From Aphrocallistes beatrix (lineage: Eukaryota > Porifera > Hexactinellida > Sceptrulophora > Aphrocallistidae): a stretch of DNA of 64,000 nt. Within the stretch, counting starts at the first letter, position 1, and each line of letters starts with the position of its first letter. Positions 21,058 to 30,940 of the stretch are shown in pieces. Where the stretch lies: assembly GCA_963281255.1 (NCBI GenBank), contig OY725490.1:2728001-2792000 (forward strand), written 5' to 3'. Made by a program: the position numbers and the translations under genes. The notes under the pieces are model-generated. The model saw nothing but the letters and a program-made list of their open reading frames with translations. It was not told the origin of the DNA and did no database searches.

Positions 21058-22248
21058 ATGCGTGCCATCCTATTCCTATACATCGTATCCCACTCTCTTC
21101 TTTACTTAATAACCGCGCTACCCTGCAGCTACTTCGATCCTAAAATAGACCCTCACACGTGTGAAGTCTCCTTCACGGCTTCAAAGGTCAATAGTAGCGA
21201 GTACCGCACACAAATAGATAACTTGAAATCTCACATTTCATCTCTCAAGTCCGTAGTCAGTTTCCAGATGCTGTATAAAGATGATTTAATTGCATCAGTA
21301 AGTACATTGCCCTCACTAAACTCAACACTCACACTCACACAGCCATTCCTCCTAGCCGTTTCTTCTCTCATCTTTTCAGATAGCTCCCACTCCACCTATA
21401 CTCCGTTCCCTAAGATTCTCCGTAGACTCGCTCCCAGCCTGAGTTTACAGGATGTGTCTATGGACTCGTATCTCTCTGACATCCTCTCTCTACAAGTGTA
21501 TGATCATCTCAACGACAAACTCTGGTATGGTCCAAATGTTAGTGTTAGTATGTCGCGCAAAGCCTTCCCGGCAGTTGAACGCATAATGGAAGGGTATTTA
21601 GGTGAAAATATGAGAAATTTAGTGCAGAAAATCCGTTTAATATTTGGCCTTGAAAGCTTCCGTTTGGATCAGACGAACGGCGGAAGCAAAGTAATTCGGT
21701 CAACAGCAAAGGATCTCCTACGCATGGGAAATATCATTAGCAGTATGATGGGCGAAGAGTATTCAAACTTTTCAAGGCAATATTCGCATTTCCCTTTCCA
21801 TAGCCAGGATTTGGAGAGGTCCTACAAAGCTTTCAAATACGGGTGGTGGGTGAACGGCGCTGCGTTTCACGGAGACAAGTCTAACCTTATAGAACTAGCC
21901 CCTGGTGATTTGATCGGGTCATTGGAATGCACAACAAACCTATATATTACTCCTAGCTGGAATATGATTTTAGTGATACAGCGCAGTGTTCAATCTTGTA
22001 CTAGCGAGCTCGACTGGTTAGAGGAAGATAAGAAAATATGGGAACTGATTTCAGACACGTCTTTAAGTAATGAAATCTTATCGCGACACTCTCTAGGGTT
22101 CGCTACAACAGGAATCCGTGTAATAAATACTTTTATTTTCTTCTTCCTCTACTGCTGTATTGGTCATGTTGTGACAACTTATGTCGTGAAGTTGATGTGG
22201 AATGTCAGTTCTATGATATCAGACAAAACCAAGTTCAAACATCCTTAA
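21058..22248 (+). CDS. Membrane-anchored beta-lactamase-like protein, probable pseudoenzyme
   Basis: Intronless, 396 residues. I chose ATG 21058 over the GTG two codons upstream because it opens directly into a signal peptide (MRAILFLYIVSHSLLYLI). Near the C-terminus is one hydrophobic helix (INTFIFFFLYCCIGHVV) followed by a short basic tail, so this is probably a type I membrane protein. The segment FPAVERIMEGYLGENMRNLV ... GLESFRL ... RSTAKDLLRMGNIISSMM resembles the middle of class C beta-lactamase/serine hydrolase-like (LACTB type) proteins, as does YGWWVNGAAFHG near the end. The catalytic S-x-x-K motif and the Tyr motif expected of that family are not visible. ASVSTLPSL sits roughly where SxxK would be. 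Several N-glycosylation sequons (NSS, NST, NVS, NFS) fit secretion. Function unknown. Confidence 0.65.
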   Translation: MRAILFLYIVSHSLLYLITALPCSYFDPKIDPHTCEVSFTASKVNSSEYRTQIDNLKSHISSLKSVVSFQMLYKDDLIASVSTLPSLNSTLTLTQPFLLAVSSLIFSDSSHSTYTPFPKILRRLAPSLSLQDVSMDSYLSDILSLQVYDHLNDKLWYGPNVSVSMSRKAFPAVERIMEGYLGENMRNLVQKIRLIFGLESFRLDQTNGGSKVIRSTAKDLLRMGNIISSMMGEEYSNFSRQYSHFPFHSQDLERSYKAFKYGWWVNGAAFHGDKSNLIELAPGDLIGSLECTTNLYITPSWNMILVIQRSVQSCTSELDWLEEDKKIWELISDTSLSNEILSRHSLGFATTGIRVINTFIFFFLYCCIGHVVTTYVVKLMWNVSSMISDKTKFKHP

Positions 22249-22960
22249 GAACATTCTTGTAACTAGGAAATATTTCTCCCCTTTGAGTAGATAATCCGGA
22301 TTTTATATTTGGATTGAAATGTTAAAACTGTTCTTAGTTTTCTAGTTTGATTGACATTTAGTATTATTTATATTTAACACTCGTTGTATATCATTAGCGA
22401 ATTAACGATTTTATCTAAATGCATATGAATGGAGTAATTAGGGATCGTTTTGGATACGTCGGGTTTAAAGACAGTTCTATCAGCTTATACTACTGTACCA
22501 TGTCATCCGAAATTTTCTATGGAGGCATTGGTAGTTCAGTTTGTCATTGAATTTAGGAAAATTCGATAGTGATTGGCAATATACATAATAATCATGTTAG
22601 TACAGCTCCTATAAGAGATGTCCTCATATTATGAGTTATGACATGGACGAGGTTCAATGTACTATGTCTGTGTTTCATAACTTTCAAGTCAATAACTTGA
22701 ATGACCATACTCAGCAATTCAAGTCTAAATACGAAGTGTTTTTTTTTATATTTTATTCTTCATTGACGTTGATAAGTTAATTAATAATTTGTTACATAAT
22801 CAGCTGTGAAATGTACAGATATTAGAGATATAAATAGACTGAATTATTGTAGGTTGGAAGAATTAATGGAAAGACTAAATAATGAAAACTGGATCATTTG
22901 TCTGGAACTAATGCAATTGTGCTTGAATCGGGAAATGTTGTATTTACCAAAGATACTTTC
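22249..22960. other. Convergent intergenic spacer
   Basis: Lies between two convergent genes (beta-lactamase-like + and bHLH -), so it should carry both 3' UTRs. AT-rich. I see no repeat element or coding signal. Confidence 0.5.
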
Positions 22961-23740
22961 TTAATTGTCATCCAAATTTGACCATTGCTGTGGTAGGAAC
23001 CAAGAGTAGGGTGAGGACGGTGTATCTGGAGTGGAGCAGAAACTGTCCGAGTAGTTCGGGAAATCTGTGAACAGCTCAGAACTGAATGTCTCAGAAACAT
23101 TGTGTAGGTCTGAGGAGCCCGATCCGTCCTCTTCATGCTGACCAGTCATGGCCATGCTCTCGTAGTCCGTGTCAGTGCACGGGTATGTGTACTGGAAGGA
23201 GTCGTAGTGTGCTAGGTCATCAGAAGAGAAGCTACGAGTGTCCATGGATGAGTACCCGTCTAGTTCTGATATCGGTGGGGGTAGAGGGTAAGGGTATAAA
23301 CTCGGCATATACACAGGGAAAGAGGGAATGTACATTTGTGAGTTGGTTTCAGGCTCGTACATGAGTTTAAGAGGTTCTTTTTTTTCTTGGTTGACGATAT
23401 CTGGCCCTTGTGGTTGACCTGTTATAGTGCTCAGTTCTTCTCTCAGGAGTTTGATATGGCTTATACACGTTTTGAGTGTTTGCTGCTTAGAAATTTTAGG
23501 AAGAGAAGGGCACTCGTCTTTTAGGCCGAGTGTTTCATTGAGGTGGGTGTACTCGGCATTTACAGCTCGAACACGAATCTGTTCTCTCAGCCTTTTAGCC
23601 TCTCGCATGACCTGTGTATGTTGCTGCAACGGTACATTTCTCCAAAGTCTTTTTCCTCTATGATTGGTTTGTGCGTCATTTTCTTTTGCATGTGTTGTTA
23701 CCGCCGGTTTTGAGTTTAACTTTTTCCTAGAGGGAGGCAT
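22961..23740 (-). CDS. bHLH transcription factor
   Basis: Single exon, 259 residues from ATG at 23740 (an upstream in-frame GTG at 23755 is ignored). The basic helix-loop-helix spans about residues 46-103. The basic region is EAKRLREQIRVRAVN, with the Glu-x-x-Arg pair (E53, R56) that reads the E-box CANNTG in this family. Next come helix 1 (AEYTHLNETLGL), a loop, and helix 2 (KISKQQTLKTCISHIKLLRE). The rest is a Pro/Tyr/Ser-rich acidic tail (for example YPYPLPPPISELDGYSSMD), which looks like a disordered transactivation region. The KxSKxxTL helix 2 suggests group A (neurogenic/mesodermal type). The orthology class cannot be settled by eye. Confidence 0.85.
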   Translation of the reverse strand: MPPSRKKLNSKPAVTTHAKENDAQTNHRGKRLWRNVPLQQHTQVMREAKRLREQIRVRAVNAEYTHLNETLGLKDECPSLPKISKQQTLKTCISHIKLLREELSTITGQPQGPDIVNQEKKEPLKLMYEPETNSQMYIPSFPVYMPSLYPYPLPPPISELDGYSSMDTRSFSSDDLAHYDSFQYTYPCTDTDYESMAMTGQHEEDGSGSSDLHNVSETFSSELFTDFPNYSDSFCSTPDTPSSPYSWFLPQQWSNLDDN

Positions 23741-24781
23741 TACTCGTTTTCGCACGCAAGATTTTCTCAGTAAAATAAACTGCCACTCTTATATAAATTT
23801 ATAGTTAATCCCAAATACCTAATTCGAGCATAGTTTGATCAGTGGGCGCCGAATCTCGGAATAACAAAATTTAAGTTCTGACGACAGAGAATCGTGAGTA
23901 GAAATAGCCTAGTTTGAATATTTCGAGTGTCTTTTCTATTTATATATTACTTAATAATTACTACTGTCTAGTATTACCTGTTTCAAACAAAATATTTTTC
24001 TTCTCTCTTTCCTTTTTTATTGTTTTTAATATAAGTTTTGAACAAACATGTTTATAGCAATTGTCTTCTATTATTCTTATATTGAATCTAACCTAAGTCT
24101 AGGAATGTTGCTTACTCATTTCTGGTCATTTTAGCGGCGAAAGCTACATAATATGGATTAGTTGCTAGAACATTGAAAATACCTCAAGGCCAACTCGGGC
24201 CATTCCACGATTAAAAAAAAACTGACTTGAGATTATTGAATATTCGCTATTTTATTCTTCTTCGAGCTTATTTAGCACTTAGTATTAACCAATGGACTTA
24301 TTAAGCAGTTTTAAATGTGCAGCACATGGCTTTTGAACTAAAAAGAGCTAATGAATATTCCTCTCTATTACATAAGCTATTTCAAGTATTACTTTGTATA
24401 ACTTTATTTATAATATTAAGGGAAATGATAAATATAAATTTGTTCAAATATATCTCTTGGATTCATCCCTATTTTGCATTGCCATATTAAAAGTAATATT
24501 TTCTGTAGAATCTACTAATTTGTTATTCACAGAGCTAAAATTGCTCTATCATACAATATAAGTTCTATACAAACCAAAATAATACTACCTACAATAATAA
24601 TTAATTAAAACCTGATTGTGGATTGATTTGATCTCCGTTTTTGTTTTTTTGAACAGAGAATCTTGACATTCCTTGATTGTAGTGCAGATGTATGGATTAG
24701 GGAAATTTAGGTAGTTTTGAGGTCTCAGGGAGATGGCTTTAGTATTTATAAATAATTGAGGTTGAACTAACAAAGCTAGAG
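23741..24781. other. Divergent intergenic region
   Basis: Lies between the minus-strand bHLH start and the plus-strand coiled-coil gene start, so it should hold both promoters. A GGGCGCCGAATCTCGG word at about 23843 resembles an end of the cataggcgyc hAT family, but I see no partner. Otherwise plain AT-rich DNA. Confidence 0.45.
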
Positions 24782-25216
24782 ATGGCTGAACAAAATTTAC
24801 GATTTTCATCTTCGGAAATTGTAAAAATGAAGGAGAGCGTAAGCTATGAAATACGAGATGAAGATACGAAACAAAATTTGTTGAAATTGATTAGCGGGAT
24901 GGTCTACATACAGGATATTGCTAAGGATCTGCATAAAAAAAATGAGGAAAAATTCACTGAGTTGCAAGAGACTCTAAGTAATTATGAAAAAGTTATCCAT
25001 TCTGAAAAGGTGAAAAGGCACTCGCTACAAGATCAACTGAAAACTTTACAACAGGAAAATGTTCAAAAATCTCAACCACACGCTATGCCCAATTCTTTGG
25101 AGTATTCCAATCCTCCAGGTAACCAGTTCCCCGTTATCGCTCCCCAAAGCAGCAGTGACATTCGTCAGTATCGCGATAGCTTGAATCGTACTGATAATTT
25201 CGCTGAACCGAATTGA
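24782..25216 (+). CDS. Small coiled-coil protein, unrecognised
   Basis: Uninterrupted 144-codon frame from ATG 24782. Residues 1-35 are mixed and charged (ends near SYEIRDEDTKQ). Residues 40-100 form a clear heptad-rich helix with many Lys/Glu/Gln (LHKKNEEKFTELQETLSNYE, LQDQLKTLQQEN). The tail is polar, rich in Pro/Ser/Asn and probably disordered. No signal peptide or membrane segment. Base composition matches its neighbours. Coding character is moderate and I do not recognise a family. Confidence 0.5.
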   Translation: MAEQNLRFSSSEIVKMKESVSYEIRDEDTKQNLLKLISGMVYIQDIAKDLHKKNEEKFTELQETLSNYEKVIHSEKVKRHSLQDQLKTLQQENVQKSQPHAMPNSLEYSNPPGNQFPVIAPQSSSDIRQYRDSLNRTDNFAEPN

Positions 25217-26086
25217 TTAGGTTTCCATCCTCAAAGAAATAATAAAATTGAGGAGCGGCACGCCTGCACAACTATTTACTTCTGCTTGGTAATTATTATA
25301 CGCACTTTCTATTAGTCTTGTATAATATAAAATACTGTTTGTCTCGTGTGTTATTAAGGGTAAATTACGGGAGAAGGGTTAGTATTCAAAATCTGGGGAA
25401 AATAATTTTGGACAAAAGAAAAAGGTTCTGTCAAGCCCTTTTTAGCGAAAAGTATGCAGTTGGTAGACGATTTGAGGTTAAATTTGTAAACTTTTAAGCT
25501 TTCAAAATTCTGCATATTTTTATTTAGAAAAGCCTTCGCAGGGCGTGGGCATAGCTAAGTGGTTGCTAGGGGCTGCTGTCAACAGAGGTTTATCTAGGTG
25601 CTCGGTCGGCACTTATAGGTGCCAGTCTGGTATCGTCCGAGGAGCCAAGATGCTTGCAGTATGATTCTATTTTGGTACCGGGTTGCCACCATCCCTGGAA
25701 TTACAAGATAAACCCCTGTTTGGGTGCCATACAACTTTTATCACCTTGAAAAAGTGTCGGACTGGAAAGTTCTAGAATGAATGGTTTTCACAGAGTCGAA
25801 ATTATTGATCTCAATTAATATTAACTTAATTTTAAAATAAGCAAAAAAATAAAATATCATTTTGTCTCTAATCTGAAATTTTGATGGTAAACAGATGAAA
25901 CCAGTGATACTGTATAGCTATTGGTATGGTCTAAGCGCTTTAAGTTTGATGCCACATCCATTTTACTTTATTTAAATTAACATATAATTAATGCTTTATA
26001 TTTGAGAATTCTGCTTTCAAAATTTCATGGTATCTAAACCTGCTTTGTAATTCTGTTTCAATCAAGTTTATTCAGTTCATCTAGCA
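25217..26086. other. Intergenic with a possible SINE
   Basis: AT-rich apart from a GC-richer island at 25540-25745, described separately. AATAAA near 25241 could end the coiled-coil gene. Confidence 0.45.
25540..25745 (+). repeat. GC-rich island, possible tRNA-derived SINE
   Basis: gggcgtgggcatagctaagtgg resembles a polymerase III A box (TRGCnnAGTGG). I do not see a good B box; the nearest candidate is aggtttatctagg. The island ends in an AT-rich stretch. It stands out in composition from flanking DNA. It could be a SINE or an unrelated repeat. Confidence 0.3.
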
Positions 26087-26830
26087 ATGGAGTTTTTGAA
26101 AGACTTATCTGGTATTGAGCATTTCATCTCCTCAAATATGTACATCTTCCTAACTTCTCTCCTCCTCATATTCGTAACTACAATATCTCTCCTATATTTC
26201 CGTGGGTCTAAATCTCGTTCCATCCTCCTGATGGGTAGACCCGGGGCTGGTAAAACCCTTCTCCTGTGTAGACTCTGCTCAAATAACCACCCCATCACAG
26301 TAACCTCAATCCAGCCTACAACCCTAGAGTACACTCATCCACTCAAGAAGAATTCCTCTCCACTCACACTGATCGACATTCCTGGAGATGGGAGAGTTAG
26401 AACGAAGTTCTTGAACGAGCATAAGTCCCGTAGAATGGTGGGTGTACTCTTTCTCATTGACAGTGCAAATTTCTCAGGCACAGAAGCTGAAGTAGCTGAT
26501 GTGCTATTCGAAATGCTAAGTCTAAAGCAGTTTAGAAAAGTTCCAATTCTTTTCGCTTGTAACAAACAGGATTTGCTGCCTAAATACACATGCGATGTTA
26601 TCAGAGAGAAGTTGGAAAAAGAAATGCAGATGAAAAGGTCAACTCAAACCGATTCGCCTGATGCTCTCGATCCGAAATACAGCCCGCAAGTTATCGGGAA
26701 CCTGCGAGAGGAGTTTAATTTTAAACAGATTGCGAATAAAGTATTATTTGTACCATGCAGCGTGACGAGTGAGCGTATAGAGGGAGTACCAGGGATAGAG
26801 CTGGTAGAAGATTGGCTGGGAAGGAGATAG
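26087..26830 (+). CDS. SRPRB: Signal recognition particle receptor subunit beta
   Basis: Single exon, 247 residues. SR-beta is the membrane-anchored small GTPase that holds SR-alpha at the endoplasmic reticulum for co-translational targeting. An N-terminal transmembrane helix (about residues 18-38, MYIFLTSLLLIFVTTISLLY) precedes the G domain. Motifs seen are the P-loop GRPGAGKT (50-57), G3 DIPG (97-100), which replaces the usual DxxG context as in other SR-beta proteins, G4 NKQD (159-162), and a G5-like PCSVTSE near the C-terminus. It ends ELVEDWLGRR, the usual short helix. Length fits the family (about 240-270). Confidence 0.93.
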   Translation: MEFLKDLSGIEHFISSNMYIFLTSLLLIFVTTISLLYFRGSKSRSILLMGRPGAGKTLLLCRLCSNNHPITVTSIQPTTLEYTHPLKKNSSPLTLIDIPGDGRVRTKFLNEHKSRRMVGVLFLIDSANFSGTEAEVADVLFEMLSLKQFRKVPILFACNKQDLLPKYTCDVIREKLEKEMQMKRSTQTDSPDALDPKYSPQVIGNLREEFNFKQIANKVLFVPCSVTSERIEGVPGIELVEDWLGRR

Positions 26831-27836
26831 AACTGTAATCACACACATCGCTTGGTAGTTATATTTGATTTGAACTCAGATCTGATATTGTGAATGCTTG
26901 CTTATTCTTTATTCGAAATGAAGAATCCTTATTCTTTATTTCGTCCTTTCATATTGCATTTAGGTACGAAGGAACACAAGTGTAATACGCGGTATGTACA
27001 ATGCTATTAGTAACTTGATTTATCGTGTTAACTTTTGTCCTGAAACGAGTTTACACATGTTCGTTCGGGCCTAGCTAGAGTACATAATTGTATGATTGCA
27101 TACAAAGCCGTTTCTCGGAGCACACATAATAGATTGAATTGTTATGTTTCTTCTGAATTAAACGTATTCAAGTTTATTATTCAAATATACTATAAAGCGA
27201 GTAGATACAATGCTTCCTCAGTATCTGGATAGCAATTATATCTACAACTATACTTCATGATGCATTTCAAATTGAGTCGAGTTTTATAATATTACCTTGA
27301 AGTTACTGATCAAATATTTCTAAATTCCGAATTATAGTTAAGGCTAGCTGTTTCTATTAGAAATTCACTTTCTGCCTACACTGCCAACAAAAGCAAGAGG
27401 TCGATATGTTTAATCAGATGGATTAGGAAAGAGAAATTTAAATTTTTTTGTCCATATAAAGTCTGAGTAGATTGAATAATCAGAATTCGATGAGCATAAA
27501 TGCTTTTCTAAATGAAATAAACATTTGACCTCAGGCAACAAAATGGATATATCATTTCATTTAAACGTAGTTTGTGATGGTTAGAGGAATCATGATCAGT
27601 TCTTACTAAAATGCTAACTTTGCTTACGCATCCACCTTACTGGTACAAACTTGACGCCAAGTTTGCTACCCACCAACCTCGTGTTGAAAACTTGCATATT
27701 ATACAGTTTTATTAATTCATGCATTGTAAATGATCTCAACATTTTAGAGAACAGAACATTTGTCTATATTTCCATCTTTTAACTATTATCACGTATAATA
27801 ACAGATTATTGAATTTATCAGTTACAAATTAGAGAA
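26831..27836. other. Intergenic, no feature seen
   Basis: AT-rich spacer between SRPRB and the TACC gene. I see neither repeat structure nor coding signal. It should contain the SRPRB 3' UTR and the TACC promoter. Confidence 0.45.
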
Positions 27837-29966
27837 ATGATAATGGATACGGATGATCCTCCCTACTCTCCTGTAGAGTACTCAGAAACATTTGAGCCCA
27901 GCTTCACAGAAGGTAGTTTCCTACACGAGTCCAACTTACATGAAGAAAATAACCTCGTGGACGTTCTCAAGTACTCGGATGATGATCTGGAGAAGATGAG
28001 AGAGGAAGCGGTGATGGAAGAGAAAGAGAAGCTGGAAATTGTGGGAGCCGAGTTTGAGAGAGATAAGACTGAACTGCAGAGATGGTTTGAATCGGAAATG
28101 CGAAGTATTCGTCGAAACGCAGAAGATCAAATCAAAGCGATTGAGAGCGAAGCGAATCTAGCGCAAAAAGAGTCCGCTACTGAGAGTCGAAAGCTGCAAG
28201 AGGAGATTGAGATTAAAAACGAGAACATTCTAAGCTACACACACGAGGTCACTCAGCTACAGAACGAGATCAGAAAACTGAAAGATGACATCCTGGATAA
28301 ACGCAGTCACGCCTCCGAGCTGATAGACCGCTTCGCTCTGAAACAGCTGGAGCATGACCAGTACAAGCGAGAGTTCGACACGGCTAGCAAAGACTACGAG
28401 GCCGTGACTGGGTCATTCGCAGAGCTGCACGCACAGTATAACGAACTGAAGGGGGTCTCCTCTCAGATCCAAGGGATCGAAGATAACCTGCTGAGAGAGC
28501 TGAAGCTGCAGGAGCATAATCTACATGTGTGGAACAGTAGGTGAGGTGAATTTAGGTTAACAGGGGAACGTCAGTTATCCGAACCCATCAGTTTGTCCCA
28601 CAATAGCAATTTTAATAAAATATACTCAAACTTATGAATCTATGTAATCACATTGATAATATGTTGAATGAAACTCTCAATATATCCACAAGGTATTTAA
28701 ACCGCAATATTTCGAAGTTTGAGTATATTTTATTAAAATTGCTATTGTGGGACATAGTCACCTCTTAGGGCCAAAGTCGCCCAGTTTACGGTGATCAAAT
28801 TTGGAAATGATCCTACTTAAGCTAAGAGACTTGAAAGTAGTAAAACCACCAAATTTCTAATCACTCCCGATAAGACACATTCAAAATATGCTGTAAATCG
28901 AACTCATAAATTAATCATCACATAGGAATGAGTAGCACATCACATTCCTGGCTCGTTTCGTCACTTTTAAAATAGTGTTACTCAACATAAACTATTCTCA
29001 GTTCAACATAGATGATACTACAATAGAGAGTCACTTATCTGAACCCCTTTTGGTCCCATCATGTATAACTAACGTTCTACTGTATTTTTGTTCTGTATTT
29101 GAGTGCTGTACAGCTCACCGGAGAAACGCTCATAGAATGTTTATGCACCTAAATCTAAAAATAACGTTATGAAAGGGGAGAAAACTACAAATTTTCGCGC
29201 TCCTAATAGACTCAATTGAGCTTAAAATCCTATACATTAAAGAGCATATCCCGCTCCTAGATAATTCCTGCATTGAATCTCTATACAGTAGAACGCCAGT
29301 TATCCGAACATGATAGGACCAAAGGGGGTTCAGATAAGCGAAATGTTCGGAAACTTGGTTGAAGTTGGAAAAACTGGAGTTCAGACAAGTGAATTTCTAC
29401 TATACTAGTAAGTATCATTTATGTTGTCTGAGAATAATTTATGTAATGTGGTTGAGTAACACTAATTTAAAGTGGCGAAACAACCCAGGAATGTAATGTG
29501 CTACGTATTTATAGAGATTAGGTACGTAATTTATTGAGCTAACTTAGACTTATATTTACAGCACGTATATTATGAATGTGTCGTTAGTGGTTAATATTTT
29601 GTGGTTTTTATTTATTCTCTTGGCCAAGTAGAATCAATTCCAAATTTTATATACGTAAGTATGGTTATCTGAGGGTTCGGATAACTACTAAAGTTCCACT
29701 ATCATTGTAATGAAATGTATAATTCTATGATTTGTATTAGATATGCAATGCTTAAAGATCTCACCGATCAAGAGGTACAGAAAGCTAACAATGTATTCCA
29801 ATCCATGTTAACCAGCCATGAGCACGAAAAGGTCATAGCAAAGAACGAAATTAAAACCATCGAACTCCAAATCACTTCCGCTACAAACACACTCGACCTG
29901 AGAAGGCAACAGAACCTGGAACTGAATAACATATGCCAAGAGTTGATGGGTGCATTCAATGACTGA
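27837..29966 (+). CDS. Short TACC (transforming acidic coiled-coil) protein, 2 exons
   Basis: Exons 27837-28540 and 29741-29966 join in phase 2 (AGT AG|A TAT) to give 309 residues. Residues 1-45 are acidic and disordered, and the rest is coiled coil. The C-terminal 110 residues follow the TACC domain: YAMLKDLTDQEVQKANNVF aligns with the YQALKAHAEEKLxxANEEI stretch, and RRQQNLELNNICQELM with the xxENEELTKICDELI ending. TACC proteins bind ch-TOG/XMAP215 and Aurora A at centrosomes and spindle microtubules. This one has almost none of the long N-terminal region of vertebrate TACCs. The 1.2-kb intron carries two MITEs. A second ATG two codons in (27843) could also be the start. Confidence 0.8.
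28591..28791. mobile_element. Long-TIR foldback MITE, left arm truncated, TACC intron
   Basis: gtttgtcccacaatagcaat and its complement near 28740 are ends of a foldback whose full copy is at 30565-30800. The right side continues into cacctcttagggccaaagt ... cagtttacgg. On the left this outer part is missing and is replaced by cgtcagttatccgaaccc, the end of a different (pogo-like) family. One element appears to have inserted into, or recombined with, the other. Confidence 0.65.
29286..29702. mobile_element. pogo-like MITE, TACC intron
   Basis: Left end cagtagaacgccagttatcc after TA. The right end, ttcggataactactaaagtt ccacta, is a diverged complement. The interior repeats the words ggttcagataagcgaa and atgttcgga. 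Boundaries on the right are uncertain. Confidence 0.5.
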
Positions 29967-30267
29967 GATACGCCATTGCTCTCTACTCCATCTCCGTTCT
30001 ATACTACAGGAATATATTGGCTAGTATTTTTATCATCTTTGCACATCTTTCATGACGATTAGCGACGTATATTCGTTTTGTTTTAATGGCAGTTAAATGC
30101 AGACTCAGTACATTCATTATCTATTTGAAATGTCTCGTGAAATTATATAATCACATGCTGTATTATGTATGTACATAGAACATTGCAATTTGCAAGCAAT
30201 AAACTCTAGTGCTAATGCTTCAAATCCTTCGATTGATTCTAGCAATTCACATCTGAATGCTTACACG

Positions 30268-30516
30268 CATAGGCGTCGATGTTGGGGACCTGGGGAGGGT
30301 CTCGGGTTTGAAGTTTGGAGCTAGTGATTACCTGAAAAATCTCTAACGTCTTTATTTTAGTGTTTAACTGCATGTAGAGTGCTAATCTACATTCTCTAAC
30401 GTTTATAGTACCTTCCATGCATGGTTGTTGCTTATTATCGAAAAGACGAAGATGTATTTTACATGTTAGTATGTACCCCCAGGTTTTTTATTACTTTTCA
30501 AAAATTGACGCCTATG
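30268..30516. mobile_element. hAT-like MITE with perfect 8-bp target duplication
   Basis: Ends cataggcgtc and gacgcctatg are exact inverted repeats. The direct repeat cttacacg flanks it (30260-30267 and 30517-30524). 249 bp, non-coding, same family as 19679-20020. Confidence 0.88.
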
Positions 30517-30564
30517 CTTACACGGAATTTACTTATATGATCAGAGAGTCCATTCCTTTGATGG

Positions 30565-30800
30565 CCGTAAACTGGGGCGACTTTGGCCCTAAGAGGTTGC
30601 TTTGTCCCACAATAGCAATTTTAATAAAATATACTCAAACTTAGAAATATTGCGGTTTAAATACCTTTGGATATATTGAGAGTTACATTCAACATATTAT
30701 CAATGTGATTACATAGATTCATAAGTTTGAGTATATTTTATTAAAATTGCTATTGTGGGACAAAGCAACCTCTTAGGGCCAAAGTTGCCCCAGTTTACGG
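30565..30800. mobile_element. Foldback MITE with about 80-bp inverted arms (complete copy)
   Basis: Begins ccgtaaactggggcgacttt and ends with its complement aagttgccccagtttacgg. The arms continue through ggccctaagaggttgctttg and tcccacaatagcaattttaa. Only the central 70 bp is unpaired. It is a sister of 28591-28791. Confidence 0.85.
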
Positions 30801-30940
30801 CATCGAGTTCTGCAGTTCAGAATTACACAATTACGTAATATATTTAATTACAAATTTGATAACTCAATGGCTCCCCGTTTCCTAGTTACCTTACAAACCA
30901 AGCTAGCGAAGCACTCCATACACACAGCTTGGTACAAGGT

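Larger units (their letters stand above)
29967..30940. other. Intergenic region occupied by two MITEs
   Basis: Between TACC and ALDH8A1. About half of it is a hAT-like MITE (30268-30516) and a foldback MITE (30565-30800). The remaining roughly 140 bp before the ALDH start is the likely promoter/5' UTR. Confidence 0.5.
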
